From positions 20,944 to 84,943 of the forward strand of contig DUCO01000029.1 in assembly GCA_012959765.1 (NCBI GenBank): a DNA stretch of 64,000 nucleotides. Reading direction: 5' to 3'. Origin of the DNA: Dehalococcoidia bacterium (GTDB taxonomy: Bacteria > Chloroflexota > Dehalococcoidia > Lucifugimonadales > Lucifugimonadaceae). Below, piece by piece: positions 19,604 to 28,765 of this stretch. Both the position numbers and the translations under genes were made by a program. The notes under the pieces are model-generated. The model did not search any database, was not told where the DNA came from, and saw only the letters and a list, made by a program, of their open reading frames with translations. The number at the start of each line of letters is the position of its first letter. Position 1 is the stretch's first letter.

Positions 19604-20503
19604 TCAGGCGATAACCGCGTCGACCATCACCAAAACCAGTAACAGCGCCAGGTAGAGCAGAGAGTACTTGTACAGGCTTGTGGCCGTTGATTTGATCGGT
19701 GATTTAGTAAGTTGTACGGCGTACCAGATGAAGGCTACACCAAGCAGTACCGCACCGATCATGTAGATCGAGCCAAGTGGTTCCGACACGATTACGAAAA
19801 GAATTGTCAGGGCCGTAAGAACAGCTGTGTACAGCAGGATTTGAATGCTGGTGTGTTCGACACCTCGCACTACCGGAAGCATCGGAATGTTGGCTCGGGC
19901 GTAGTCGTCTTTAATCATGATCGCAAGAGCCCAGAAGTGCGGTGGCGTCCAGAAGAAAATAATGACGAACAGGTACCAAGCAGAAAGATCAAGAGTCCCC
20001 GATGCCGCGGCAAAGCCAACAAGCGGTGGCACTGCTCCCGCTGCCCCGCCAACCACTATGTTCTGCGTGGTGGTTTGCTTCAAAATGACCGTATACAGCC
20101 CGAAGTAGAGCACCGTTCCAACAATCGCCAGAGCGGCAGCCAAAACGTTGGCCATCAATGCAAGAACTGCAAACGATCCGACGTTTAGCAACAGACCATA
20201 GGCAACAGCGACACGGGCTGAAATACGTCGTTCAGCAACCGGTCGATTCTTTGTACGCCCCATCTTACGGTCGAGATCACCCTCGTAGGCCATGTTGAGC
20301 GATGCGGCTCCTCCCGAAGCCAGCGCACCACCCACCAGTACTGCGATCAGCACCTCCAGCGTTGGGGTTGAACCCGCTCCCAGAAACGCCCCTGCAACTG
20401 CCGAGACGAGAAGAAGCGACATGACGCGCGGCTTGGTAAGAGCAACAAAATCGCCCACCACGGTCATTGCCGACCCACTCTTAACTGTCTCGTTAACTGT
20501 CAT
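19604..20503 (-). CDS. ctaB: Protoheme IX farnesyltransferase (heme O synthase)
   Basis: Adds a farnesyl chain to heme B to make heme O, the precursor of heme A for cytochrome c oxidase. The UbiA-family polyprenyl diphosphate site reads NMAYEGDLDRKMGRTKNRP near residue 70, and a second site lies in YTVILKQTTTQNIVVGGAAG with the following FFWTPPHFWALAI segment. About nine membrane segments are seen. The 299 residues are of normal length. It lies 18 nt downstream of ctaA on the same strand. Confidence 0.96.
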   Translation of the reverse strand: MTVNETVKSGSAMTVVGDFVALTKPRVMSLLLVSAVAGAFLGAGSTPTLEVLIAVLVGGALASGGAASLNMAYEGDLDRKMGRTKNRPVAERRISARVAVAYGLLLNVGSFAVLALMANVLAAALAIVGTVLYFGLYTVILKQTTTQNIVVGGAAGAVPPLVGFAAASGTLDLSAWYLFVIIFFWTPPHFWALAIMIKDDYARANIPMLPVVRGVEHTSIQILLYTAVLTALTILFVIVSEPLGSIYMIGAVLLGVAFIWYAVQLTKSPIKSTATSLYKYSLLYLALLLVLVMVDAVIA

Positions 20504-20521
20504 CTTGGAATCTTAGCCGGT

Positions 20522-21631
20522 CTACGCGCTTTCTGCGTTCATATCACCTGCTTCGCCCGATGACGCAATAGAGGAGGCAATAGATAGTTCACGCCCCGGA
20601 ATAGGTCGCAGGATCAGCGCGACGATGAATACCATATCGACCCAGACGAGAGTTGCCAGGCTCAAGTGCCCCGCACGAGCCCATTCAGCGAATGTGGTCC
20701 ACGGGTTGGCTGCGCCCATAAGCATCTGGGAAAAAATCAGAACTACCGCTGCAAGTGCTGCCGAACGAAGTGCACCCGAGATATTGGGTAAGCGCCACAC
20801 TTTGTGACCTGCGTACAGTACGACCACGATCGATACGAACGACAGCACCCGGTGGGTCATGTGTATCCACGCCAGCCCCGACTGTGGCAAGAAATCACCA
20901 CCACAAATCGGCCACGATGCACACACAGCCCCCGCCTCTTTCCATACTGCGTACGATCCGGAAAGCAGTGCTACAAGCGTCATCACTCCCGCTATCGCTG
21001 CCAGGTTCAGCGCCTTCCGGTGTTCATCGCTAACCGTGCCCCAGACCCATTTCGAGCTACCGCTGTCGGCTTCAGGAGACCGTCTTGCGTAGGCGGCTGC
21101 AACAAGCGCAAGAACTGCAAGGAACACCCCGATTTCAGCCAAAAACAGATGAACTGTTCGAATCGCAGGATCGAGATCGCTTAAAACGACAAGCCCCCCA
21201 AGCCCTCCGACTACAGAAATCACTGTCAGTTCGGCAGTCGCGAGCCATGCAACCACTTTGTTCGATCGATGACGCACCCAAACAAGTATCACTGCTATGG
21301 CGAGGATGATCCCAATCAACGTGCCAACCGTGCGGTGGCTGTATTCCAGCAACACATTGTGCGGACGGGGAGTTGTGGCGCGAGGACCATCGTACTCACG
21401 GTCTATAGTTGCTTGGTCAAGCGGTGGGAACCATTGACCGAAGCAGGTTGGCCAGTCGGGGCAGCCATCGCCAGAGCCGGTAACTCGAACAACCCCACCA
21501 AGGGTGATCTGCAAGACGATCCCGAGCACCGCTATCGAAAGCAGAGTGAGCAGCAACTTATCTCGCCAGATAGGAGGGATCTCAACGTTTTCTGTATTGG
21601 TTTCTGGCGCGCGACGGTCTGGTGATTCCAT
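20522..21631 (-). CDS. ctaA: Heme A synthase CtaA/COX15
   Basis: Oxidises the C8 methyl of heme O to the formyl group of heme A. The 369-residue membrane protein has about eight segments in two four-helix halves. It shows the Cys pairs typical of Bacillus-type CtaA: CPDWPTCFGQWFPP in the first extracellular loop and CASWPICGGDF in the second half. Heme-ligand histidines are seen in EYSHRTVGTLIG and WIHMTHRVLSF. It is the first gene of ctaA-ctaB and implies an aa3- or ba3-type oxidase elsewhere in the genome. Confidence 0.95.
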   Translation of the reverse strand: MESPDRRAPETNTENVEIPPIWRDKLLLTLLSIAVLGIVLQITLGGVVRVTGSGDGCPDWPTCFGQWFPPLDQATIDREYDGPRATTPRPHNVLLEYSHRTVGTLIGIILAIAVILVWVRHRSNKVVAWLATAELTVISVVGGLGGLVVLSDLDPAIRTVHLFLAEIGVFLAVLALVAAAYARRSPEADSGSSKWVWGTVSDEHRKALNLAAIAGVMTLVALLSGSYAVWKEAGAVCASWPICGGDFLPQSGLAWIHMTHRVLSFVSIVVVLYAGHKVWRLPNISGALRSAALAAVVLIFSQMLMGAANPWTTFAEWARAGHLSLATLVWVDMVFIVALILRPIPGRELSIASSIASSGEAGDMNAESA

Positions 21632-21824
21632 TTATATCCGGTTTCGAGTTAGGAAATGACGAGCCTGAGGGGCTGGCGATCAGCCGCCTCAAATGACCTG
21701 ATAATTCTTATGAAGATAATGATCGCGCAAAAGTCGGTATTTCGGTATTTATTTTCATCGCAATAGCGAAGCAAGTGAGACTCAGAATGAGCGCTATCAT
21801 TCCTTGCCTTAATACGAATCGCCG

Positions 21825-22775
21825 CTAGAGCGGCCTGTATGCAATGAGCGTCGCATCGACCAGAACTCGCTGATCGTAAACACGCGGAGGCCAACAGGTT
21901 ACAAGTGTGATCTGCGCATCACTGGTGCTCGAGAGATGCAGCTCGCTCTGATGTATCTGACTGGTGCCTGTTACTCGGTAAATGTATTCAGCGTCAGGGG
22001 TTTCGAGATATACGTCGACCGGGTCTTGTCTGATCAGTTCGGTAATCTCGGGAAGATGTCTGAAAATGCTGCCTTCTCGGGCTGCAAAACTTTCAAGGTG
22101 TCCAAAAAACCAGCCGCTACCCTGTTGTCCCGGCGATGAAGTTTCAGGAATGTGGCCAACCGTGTTGTCCGGGGTTTGGTACGACTTCTGATCGCCCAGA
22201 TCGACGATATCCAGTTCGGCAACACTCGAGGTCAGGTTAATCGAGGGGATTCTGATTCGAATTGCCTCGGCAGTCGGATCGAAATCCCGAAATAGATCGG
22301 TAGAAAGAACCGCAACGAAATCGTCCGGAATGGTTGGACCACCAAAGGGATCTGATCCTGCCCACTCGGGCTCGGACCAGTATTTCGGATTCAGCTGATC
22401 GCCCGGATACAGGTTTGCGAACCGGGTGACCGCGGGGGCGACGATCGGTTCGAGAGGGATCGGCTCTTGATCACCAGATTCAGCACCAGAATCTGTAACG
22501 GTCGAGGGATAACCCTCCGAGCTGTTTGCCGGTGACGCCGATCGTCCTAAATAGCTATCCAGCGAACCCTCGGAAATTGAATATGCGAATTCGTCTGCGT
22601 CAGATCCCGATCGGGATCGAGAGTATATGTATACGCCCGAGACAACGATCAAGACGATTCCCACAGCCGCTACCGCGTAGGCAGCGACGGTCATCAATGA
22701 GAACTTACTGGCCCGGCGGGCCTTTTCTTGAGGTGCCGGGCGCTCGGGTGTTTGTGGTGGATTCGTGTTGGCCAT
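21825..22775 (-). CDS. Sortase family transpeptidase (class D/E-like)
   Basis: A membrane-anchored cysteine transpeptidase of 316 residues. An N-terminal membrane segment (LMTVAAYAVAAVGIVLIVVS) is followed by a long Ser/Pro/acidic linker (to about residue 160) and a C-terminal sortase domain. The catalytic His is in SGWFFGHLES, the Cys in ITLVTCWPPRV, and the Arg in DQRVLVDATL shortly after. No protein with an LPxTG-like sorting signal was noticed in the window, so its partner is elsewhere. It implies cell-surface protein attachment. A zinc-ribbon gene precedes it by 50 nt on the same strand. Confidence 0.87.
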   Translation of the reverse strand: MANTNPPQTPERPAPQEKARRASKFSLMTVAAYAVAAVGIVLIVVSGVYIYSRSRSGSDADEFAYSISEGSLDSYLGRSASPANSSEGYPSTVTDSGAESGDQEPIPLEPIVAPAVTRFANLYPGDQLNPKYWSEPEWAGSDPFGGPTIPDDFVAVLSTDLFRDFDPTAEAIRIRIPSINLTSSVAELDIVDLGDQKSYQTPDNTVGHIPETSSPGQQGSGWFFGHLESFAAREGSIFRHLPEITELIRQDPVDVYLETPDAEYIYRVTGTSQIHQSELHLSSTSDAQITLVTCWPPRVYDQRVLVDATLIAYRPL

Positions 22776-22825
22776 CTGTAGATACGGTACGACTTAGGTG
22801 TCGCTGCGGATTGGACGGCTTAATG

Positions 22826-23026
22826 CTATCGGACTCGAGCACCTCGGATAATCGGTTCGTTGAGGTGAATCTCGCCGTTTCGAATCTTCAGGTTGAACTC
22901 GCACTCAGGATTCGTGCAAACCCATGCTTTGTAGTGGACAGCCGCACCCTGAGCTCCGAAATCAGACAATGGCACTAAACGGCCTTCATCGCAATTCATA
23001 CATTCAGGCCAGTTACTTGATTCCAA
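22826..23026 (-). CDS. Small zinc-ribbon protein
   Basis: A 66-residue protein with two Cys pairs, CMNC at residues 9-12 and CTNPEC at about 37-42, arranged as a single zinc ribbon. The rest is a short beta-rich stretch (FNLKIRNGEIHLNEP). The family is not recognised and no function can be assigned. It lies upstream of the sortase gene on the same strand and is divergent from tsaD. Confidence 0.6.
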   Translation of the reverse strand: MESSNWPECMNCDEGRLVPLSDFGAQGAAVHYKAWVCTNPECEFNLKIRNGEIHLNEPIIRGARVR

Positions 23027-23126
23027 ACTCTCTCCTATTTAGCCCTGCCAGACCCATGCGACGCTGGACGAGTGAATTTTGTGCGTAATCTTGAAAACAA
23101 CGATTATGCAGCATCGTACTGGGTTT

Positions 23127-23148
23127 AAACAGGCGAAATCACCTGTTT
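23127..23148. promoter_or_regulatory. Inverted repeat upstream of tsaD
   Basis: AAACAGG and CCTGTTT flank 8 nt, a 22-bp dyad 25 nt before the tsaD start in the divergent region with the zinc-ribbon gene. The size and symmetry fit a helix-turn-helix repressor site, but a hairpin role is equally possible. Confidence 0.35.
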
Positions 23149-23172
23149 CGGCTGTACATTATTCCTATTGAT

Positions 23173-24258
23173 ATGAATATTTTAGGAATTGAAACGAGCT
23201 GTGACGAGACATCTGTGGGTGTCGTCGACGGCGACGGACGTGTCAAATCGAACGTGATAGCGACCCAGATCGACATCCACGCGAGGTACGGCGGGATCGT
23301 TCCTGAAGTGGCGTCCCGGCAGCATGTGCTCGATATACGGCCGGTGTGCGAACAGGCTGTTACCGAAGCAGGTATCGACTGGGGCGACATCGACGCGGTT
23401 GCCGCAACGCACGGGCCCGGGCTGGCAGGCTCTCTGATAGTCGGTCTCAACTTTGCAAAGGGTTTGTCGGCTGCACTCGGGGTGCCGTTGGTCGGGGTCA
23501 ATCACATGGACGGCCACGTTTACGGGGCGTGGGCGCGGCCACCAGAAGATGACGACGGAGATCACGGTCTTCAACCATTTCAAGAACGGGTTGGCGAGCA
23601 GCCAATCATGTGTCTGGTCGTATCGGGGGGGCATACCGAGCTTGTACTTCTCGAAGAGCACGGGGTGTTCAGGTTGCTCGGCGAAACTCGGGATGACGCG
23701 GCCGGTGAAGCGTTCGATAAAGCCGCGAGAGTTCTCGGGCTGCGATACCCGGGCGGTCCCGAAATTCAGCGAGTGGCTGAAGGAGCGCCAACAGATGTAG
23801 AACCGTTGCCGAGGGCATGGATGCGCGGAACCGACGAGTTTTCATTCAGCGGCCTGAAAACAGCAGTCCTCAACCGAGCCCGCAAACTAGGAATCTACCC
23901 GCCTGTTGAAAACCCGGCGTCGCCGGCTGATCCTCAGATTATTGCTGCTCTAGCTAGGGCGTTTCAGGATTCAGTTGTCGATGTGCTGGTCACGAAAACC
24001 ATCGGTGCAGCCAAACGTGAAAACTGCTCTGGCATTGTGCTGGTCGGTGGTGTTGCGGCAAATGGGCCGCTTCGGGAGACACTTGTTGCGAAGTCGCCTC
24101 TGCCAGTGGCCATCCCGCCGTTCAAGCTGTGTACCGACAACGGTGCAATGATTGCCATGAGCGGGCTCGTGAACTACCGGAACGGCCGTAGAGACGACTG
24201 GGATCTCGACGTGATTCCAAACCTGAGAATCGGAACTAGCAGGCTAAGCCTGAATTAA
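23173..24258 (+). CDS. tsaD: tRNA threonylcarbamoyladenosine synthase TsaD
   Basis: Transfers the threonylcarbamoyl group to A37 of tRNAs that read ANN codons, acting with TsaB and TsaE. The ASKHA-fold motifs are clear: LGIETSCDETSVGVV at the start, GPGLAGSLIVGLNFAKGL, the metal-binding HMDGHVYG, VSGGHTELVLL, and SGLKTAVLN, with the final DNGAMIAMSGL. The length of 361 residues is slightly above average because of an acidic insert after the HMDGH motif. It is monocistronic here; tsaB and tsaE are not in the window. Confidence 0.97.
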   Translation: MNILGIETSCDETSVGVVDGDGRVKSNVIATQIDIHARYGGIVPEVASRQHVLDIRPVCEQAVTEAGIDWGDIDAVAATHGPGLAGSLIVGLNFAKGLSAALGVPLVGVNHMDGHVYGAWARPPEDDDGDHGLQPFQERVGEQPIMCLVVSGGHTELVLLEEHGVFRLLGETRDDAAGEAFDKAARVLGLRYPGGPEIQRVAEGAPTDVEPLPRAWMRGTDEFSFSGLKTAVLNRARKLGIYPPVENPASPADPQIIAALARAFQDSVVDVLVTKTIGAAKRENCSGIVLVGGVAANGPLRETLVAKSPLPVAIPPFKLCTDNGAMIAMSGLVNYRNGRRDDWDLDVIPNLRIGTSRLSLN

Positions 24259-24329
24259 TTTTGGATTCAGCTGAAGCCTGATGAACACCGCGACTACCTC
24301 TTAAGAAAACCCGGCTAGCCGGCCAGCAG

Positions 24330-24920
24330 TCAGCCCGAAGGGTAGTTTCTGTATGGCGTACTAACTCGGCTCGGGACGATTCGCCTTTTGGCATCCTCGA
24401 CATCGCGAGCGAACTCCATCGCAACGGCGATCTTTTCGTCCACCTCGCCTGCAATCGTCCCGCCCGCGGTCTGAAACTCCAGATGAACCCCGGCAGGCCT
24501 GATCCAGTAATCGGCCATCAGAATGAGCGATATAACCGCGACCGCCAACCCCGCTGCAATTCCAACGGTGGTGCTCGGCGTGACCTGCCATACACCGATG
24601 GCTGCGAACAGGCCGAGCACCCCCCACGCAGCGCTTCGCCTGGCGCGCGGACGGCGTGATATCTGTACACCAGTGATGTCTTTTAGCTGGGCAGAAGCGT
24701 AAACAGCACCTGAATCGGAACTCGAACCACCGCTGAAAATGACCCGTGCATGGGTGAGCTGGAACGTACCGCTGCTGGCAGCACGGAGTTGTGAGGTGAT
24801 TCGCTCGCCGGGCAGCAGACCGCTCTTCTGAGTGGTAAAACTGCTCGATTTCCCCCCCGGACGATCCGAGGTACTGGTATCTGAGGACTGGTTGCGTTCT
24901 GAACTGGTTTCAACTGCCAT
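24330..24920 (-). CDS. Membrane protein with PH-like domain
   Basis: A protein of 196 residues from the ATG at 24920 (MAVETSSERN); the frame is open to 25037 but the extra part is low in coding character. After a Ser/Thr-rich start comes a beta-rich segment (PGERITSQLRAASSGTFQLT, then VIFSGG and QLKDITGVQISRR) that looks like a bacterial PH domain. Two close membrane segments follow (AAWGVLGLFAAIGVW and TVGIAAGLAVAVISLILM), then a second beta-rich stretch. The function is unknown. It is downstream of the broken DUF2851 gene on the same strand. Confidence 0.65.
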   Translation of the reverse strand: MAVETSSERNQSSDTSTSDRPGGKSSSFTTQKSGLLPGERITSQLRAASSGTFQLTHARVIFSGGSSSDSGAVYASAQLKDITGVQISRRPRARRSAAWGVLGLFAAIGVWQVTPSTTVGIAAGLAVAVISLILMADYWIRPAGVHLEFQTAGGTIAGEVDEKIAVAMEFARDVEDAKRRIVPSRVSTPYRNYPSG

Positions 24921-25002
24921 GTATGTAATCGTATCGCGTTGGCGAAGATTTGGGACTACCCGCTGATGAACTGACCGGTTACCCCTGTTCAGGCAGTGCC
25001 TG

Positions 25003-26213
25003 TCATACGCCCGGGAGTCGTGGTTGCCTTGGCCCAATGCCGTGCCTGAACATCTCTCGGTACAAACTGATCAGGCCCTGTTGATCACGGGCGTTTCTGA
25101 TTTTCGGAATTTCGTAGTCCATGCCAAGGGCGACAACTGCTTCTTTTGTGGCAGAGTTTTCGCCGAGTTTCGGGTGGGTTGAGAAAAGTTCGGTTGATCG
25201 GTTTTTGAGATGTGTTACGTCTGGGCGAATTACAGATTCCTGGGTCGCCATAGCCAGCACGGCCGGAAGCATGACGTTCACAGTAATCTCGGCTGCCCGA
25301 GCTGCTCCGAGCACCGTCACACCATCGGTTTCAATCAGTTCAACCGGGCGTAAAGCAGTCGACAAATCCCTCGGTTTTTGGGCGTTCGTCACTGCGATTT
25401 CGAAGGCACGGGCAATTCCTCCAGACGCCTTCCAGATAGTAACCAACGCCGAAATGGCTTTTATCCGTGAAGCGGGCGCATTGGCAGGTCGCCCCCATGG
25501 CCGAACCCACTGCGGAGCAGAACCGGTTAGCTCAGTGCCGTATGCCCCTTCTCCTTTTCCCTCGCGAAGCCCATCAGCGCGCATAAGCAGCCGAGCCAGC
25601 TCAGCCGAATCCCCGTAACTCGAAGCCATCTGCCAGTCGACTCGCGTGGCAAGCTTCCTGAACGCCCGTTTGTTTCTGGGGTAGCCAAGGGCACCCATAA
25701 CCCCTAGCCAGATCGCCTGATCCGCTCCAAATGCCTCGATATCGAGAGCAATTCCAGCAGCCTGCGAGTGAAACCTCTCTAACCCAGCCACACCCACCGG
25801 CAATGCCGGATTTTCTTTGCCTGATCGCTGTTGCGGGATTGTCGGGTTGGCGCTGGTTGGCGAATCCGGACGGGCTTTCCAGTTTAGGGCTAGTAGCGGG
25901 ATGGTAGCGGGATGGTAGAGCCGGTTGCTTTGAACGCCGGGCGACCTTCGGACTCGGCCGCCACAACATGCAGCACAACGCCGTTGTATATGGGGTCGGT
26001 GTGATGGCCGTGCGATCGCCAGTCCGACTTGCTCACATGGATCTCGATATCGCCACGAAACACCATGCCGTCGTCACGTTCGACAACGGCGTCAGTGAAG
26101 TCGGGTCCAAGCGATCCACCGGGCTTGCCACCGTAAACAATTCTGTAGGTATGGCCATCGCGCCCACGTATCTCTGCACGCTCTAATCCGGTGTTTCGCC
26201 ACGCCATGTGCAA
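25003..26213 (-). pseudogene. DUF2851 family gene, frameshifted by an 11-bp tandem duplication
   Basis: The first part (from about 26213) encodes the DUF2851 N-terminal hallmark: LGPDFTDAVVERDDGMVFRG, then GDIEIHVSKSDWRSHGHHTD and GVVLHVVAA. The frame then hits a stop after STIPLPSRY. The C-terminal part (stop at 25003) lies in another frame and begins around 25803. The sequence at the junction holds two perfect copies of an 11-bp unit. Removing one copy joins the halves as TIPLLALNWKARPDSPTS and so on, with no stop. The family's role is unknown. The lesion may be recent, reversible by slippage, or a sequencing artefact. The start is uncertain; the frame is open further upstream to about 26324. 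Confidence 0.8.
25894..25915. repeat. 11-bp perfect tandem duplication
   Basis: TAGCGGGATGG occurs twice without a gap. It shifts the DUF2851 frame by 11 nt, that is by two bases modulo three. Confidence 0.9.
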
Positions 26214-26460
26214 TATGGCTTCAGCCCCAAGCGAACGTCTCGAAGCTCCGTATTTGCGACTCGATTCTTTAACGCCAACAAACGGAAAATCGGTTCGCCC
26301 TGAGTGCCCCAGCCAACTCGTTAATCACGAATGCCAACGAGTACGTGTCGTACTTCGTCGGCATTCTATTTTTCACAAGCGAATACACCACGAGTTCAGC
26401 AAACTCTCAGTCGTGTCTAACCAGGCAATATCCCAAAGAAAACATGCGTTGGCATTAAAA

Positions 26461-26475
26461 CACGCCACTGGCGTG
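26461..26475 (-). terminator. Intrinsic terminator of the HpcH aldolase gene
   Basis: CACGCC and GGCGTG form a 6-bp stem with a 3-nt loop, followed on the minus strand by TTTTAA. It starts 6 nt after the aldolase stop. A longer imperfect hairpin lies at about 26327-26362 and may be a second stop. Confidence 0.6.
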
Positions 26476-26480
26476 AACTC

Positions 26481-27230
26481 CTAGCCGAGCTTGTCATTCT
26501 TGTGGGCTGCAACGAACGCCCGTGCCTCGCCCATCATTAGCTCTGCAATACCGATTCCCGTTGTCAGGTCGCCACCGGAAGTTTTACCTGCTGCTCGCGC
26601 CCGTGTCTCCACATCAAGTGTTGCTGCGATACGGTCCGGGTGATCTGGTTCGCCCGGGTGCCCGAGCGACTGTGCGAAATCGTGCGGTCCGCCGGTCACA
26701 CCGCTCAGCCCTGGAACCGCAAGAATGTCATCGAGTTTGTCCCACGCCTTTTTATCTTCGATCTGTGCCACAACCAGCATGTTCGCGTTCGACCACTTTG
26801 CGAATCCAAGCTTCCCGCCGTACTTCTCGTCTAGAAGGGTTTGATCATTGAATTCTGTTCCACGTCCACCACCCCACGATCGCTTACCTTCTACCGGGAA
26901 AAGACATGCATCAGCAAGTGCCTGAGCCTCGGCTCCAGAGTTGATGTGAGGGCCAGTTACACCCTGAATTCCACGATCCAGATACAGGTTGATCTGATAG
27001 GCAGCGTTGTCGGGAACACGGGCGATTACCGACATGCCGTAGCCGTTCGCAGTTCGGCAGATATCATCGATCGCCTCTTCAGGAAATCCACCGTGCTCGC
27101 CGTCGATAGTGATGGCATCGAAACCAACATGTGCAGCCATCTCGATCATGTACAGCGCCGGGTGCGCCAGTGCGAACACCGTGGCCTTCCGACCTGCCTT
27201 GTTCGCAACAAAAATCGAATTCTCAATCAT
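26481..27230 (-). CDS. HpcH/HpaI family class II aldolase
   Basis: A metal-dependent TIM-barrel aldolase of 249 residues that cleaves 2-keto-3-deoxy acids to pyruvate and an aldehyde. The motifs are AITIDGEHGGFPEEAI (general base His), SVIARVPDNAAYQINLYLDR (active-site Arg and metal-adjacent region), the metal Glu in VVAQIEDKKAWD and the metal Asp in VTGGPHDFAQSLG. The ATG at 27230 has GGAG 10 nt upstream. It lies just downstream of an enolase-superfamily gene on the same strand, which fits a dehydratase-then-aldolase route for a sugar acid. The exact substrate cannot be read from sequence. Confidence 0.9.
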   Translation of the reverse strand: MIENSIFVANKAGRKATVFALAHPALYMIEMAAHVGFDAITIDGEHGGFPEEAIDDICRTANGYGMSVIARVPDNAAYQINLYLDRGIQGVTGPHINSGAEAQALADACLFPVEGKRSWGGGRGTEFNDQTLLDEKYGGKLGFAKWSNANMLVVAQIEDKKAWDKLDDILAVPGLSGVTGGPHDFAQSLGHPGEPDHPDRIAATLDVETRARAAGKTSGGDLTTGIGIAELMMGEARAFVAAHKNDKLG

Positions 27231-27392
27231 TTTATTTTTCTCCTGGGGCTCCCAAAAGGAGCGTTTTCTATCTGAATAACAATCGAACCGATCTGTTCCA
27301 ATAAATACTTTTCAAGAATCTACAGCACATTTTTCGCTAATTAACCGCCACCCTGAATCACCCCGCGCCCTCAAGAAAACGTGGCTCCGCCA

Positions 27393-28550
27393 CTAGATTC
27401 CTCGTACGGTTCCTCCTGCCGAAGTCGTTTTCGTCAGCGCTGGATGAGCGGCTATTTCCGCCTCGTTGAAATCAAGACCCAGGCCCGGAGCGTCGTTAAG
27501 CTCCACATAGCCGTCCACCTGCCGGATGAACCCGTCCAAGACGGTGAAGTAGTGCTCCGTGTAGAACTCGGCGTGGTACTCCTGGATTTCGAAGTTGATG
27601 ATCGATGCGTCCAGGTGCATCTCCGCCATCGCCCCAACAGGCGAACACACGTTGTGCGGCGCCATCGTGATGTGCTTCGCCTCGGCGATTATTGCTATTT
27701 TCTTCAGCTCGGTGATTCCACCGGCGTTTGCTATATCGGGCTGCAAAACGTCGGCAGCATGGCGGTCAACGATCTCGGCAAACGGGAACTTTGTGTAAAG
27801 CCGTTCACCGGTTGCGATCGGAATATTCACCTTGTTCCGCACTTCAAGCAGCTCCGAAACCCGCTCCTGCGATACCGGCTCTTCGTAAAACAACGGGAAG
27901 TACTGCTCCATTCGCAGGCCAATTTGAATCGCATTCATCACGTCCCACTTGGCGTGCGCTTCAAGCAGTATGTCGACGTGAGGCCCAACTGCTTTTCGAA
28001 CGGCTGCAACGCGGTCTTCCGCCAGCTGAAGTTCCTTTAGGGAAATCTTGTAATAGTTGTGCTGCCCGAACGGATCGAACTTGAGCGCCGTGTATCCCAT
28101 GCCGGTAACGATCTTCGCTTCCTCGGCGTTCTGTTCGGCGGTTCCCGGATTCGAGTACCAGCCGTTCGCGTAAACCCGAATGCTCTTTCGATGCGCTCCC
28201 CCGAGAAGCTTCCACACCGGTTGACCCAGAATCTTGCCCTTCAAATCCCACAGCGCAATGTCGATTCCTGAAATAGCGGTAGTTGCGATTCGGCCGCCCC
28301 TCGCCTGAAAATCCTGATACAGATTCGTCCAGTGCACTTCCGATTCGAGAGGATCTTTGCCAACGAGGTGTTTTTCCACCATCCGCTCGATCATCGCCAT
28401 CACAAGATCGTCATCTTGCATCGGTGAAGCGTCGCCAATCCCGTAAACGTTCGGATCGTCGGTATTCAGCTTCACCAGTAGCCAGTTTCGTTGGGCATTG
28501 TGGTGGTTTGCCGAAAATTGCCTGAACTCAACACTTGTAATTGCTGGCAT
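27393..28550 (-). CDS. Enolase superfamily dehydratase/racemase (MR/MLE type), paralogue 1
   Basis: A 385-residue protein with the N-terminal capping domain and C-terminal barrel of the mandelate racemase subgroup. Metal ligands are seen in DILLEAHAKWD, LFYEEPVSQE and IATGERLYTKF, with a catalytic His in MAPHNVCSPVG and an Asp in LQPDIANAGG. The ExH arrangement near residue 200 and the PHN segment resemble galactonate and related acid-sugar dehydratases. The HpcH aldolase gene lies 162 nt downstream. The capping loop motif RGGRIATTAISGIDIALWDL is typical. Substrate unknown. Confidence 0.88.
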   Translation of the reverse strand: MPAITSVEFRQFSANHHNAQRNWLLVKLNTDDPNVYGIGDASPMQDDDLVMAMIERMVEKHLVGKDPLESEVHWTNLYQDFQARGGRIATTAISGIDIALWDLKGKILGQPVWKLLGGAHRKSIRVYANGWYSNPGTAEQNAEEAKIVTGMGYTALKFDPFGQHNYYKISLKELQLAEDRVAAVRKAVGPHVDILLEAHAKWDVMNAIQIGLRMEQYFPLFYEEPVSQERVSELLEVRNKVNIPIATGERLYTKFPFAEIVDRHAADVLQPDIANAGGITELKKIAIIAEAKHITMAPHNVCSPVGAMAEMHLDASIINFEIQEYHAEFYTEHYFTVLDGFIRQVDGYVELNDAPGLGLDFNEAEIAAHPALTKTTSAGGTVRGI

Positions 28551-28723
28551 CTCTACTCGGTTCTCGTCTGTTGGTTTTGTGGGCTGCGGGCAGCGATTGA
28601 ACTTACGTTCGCGGCGGGAGTATACGCCGGTTGCGTCTAGATGTTGACCGACGAATGAACCGAAACGGTTGACCCACCCGATTCTGATAACGCTATGATG
28701 CGGGTCGTTCTGAAAACAAAACC

Positions 28724-28748
28724 CTGGAATCCCGGTGGGATTCCAGGC
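28724..28748 (+). promoter_or_regulatory. Strong leader hairpin before the metallophosphoesterase gene
   Basis: CCTGGAATCCC and GGGATTCCAGG are perfect 11-bp complements around a 3-nt loop. The hairpin ends 17 nt before the TTG start, right next to the presumed ribosome site GGTGA. No U-tract follows. It may stabilise the mRNA or control translation. Confidence 0.45.
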
Positions 28749-28765
28749 TGGAAGGTGATCGAATT

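Noticed and set aside
24298..24330. CCGGCTAGCCGG palindrome as terminator
   Set aside because: The stem is only 4-5 bp and too weak to be convincing.
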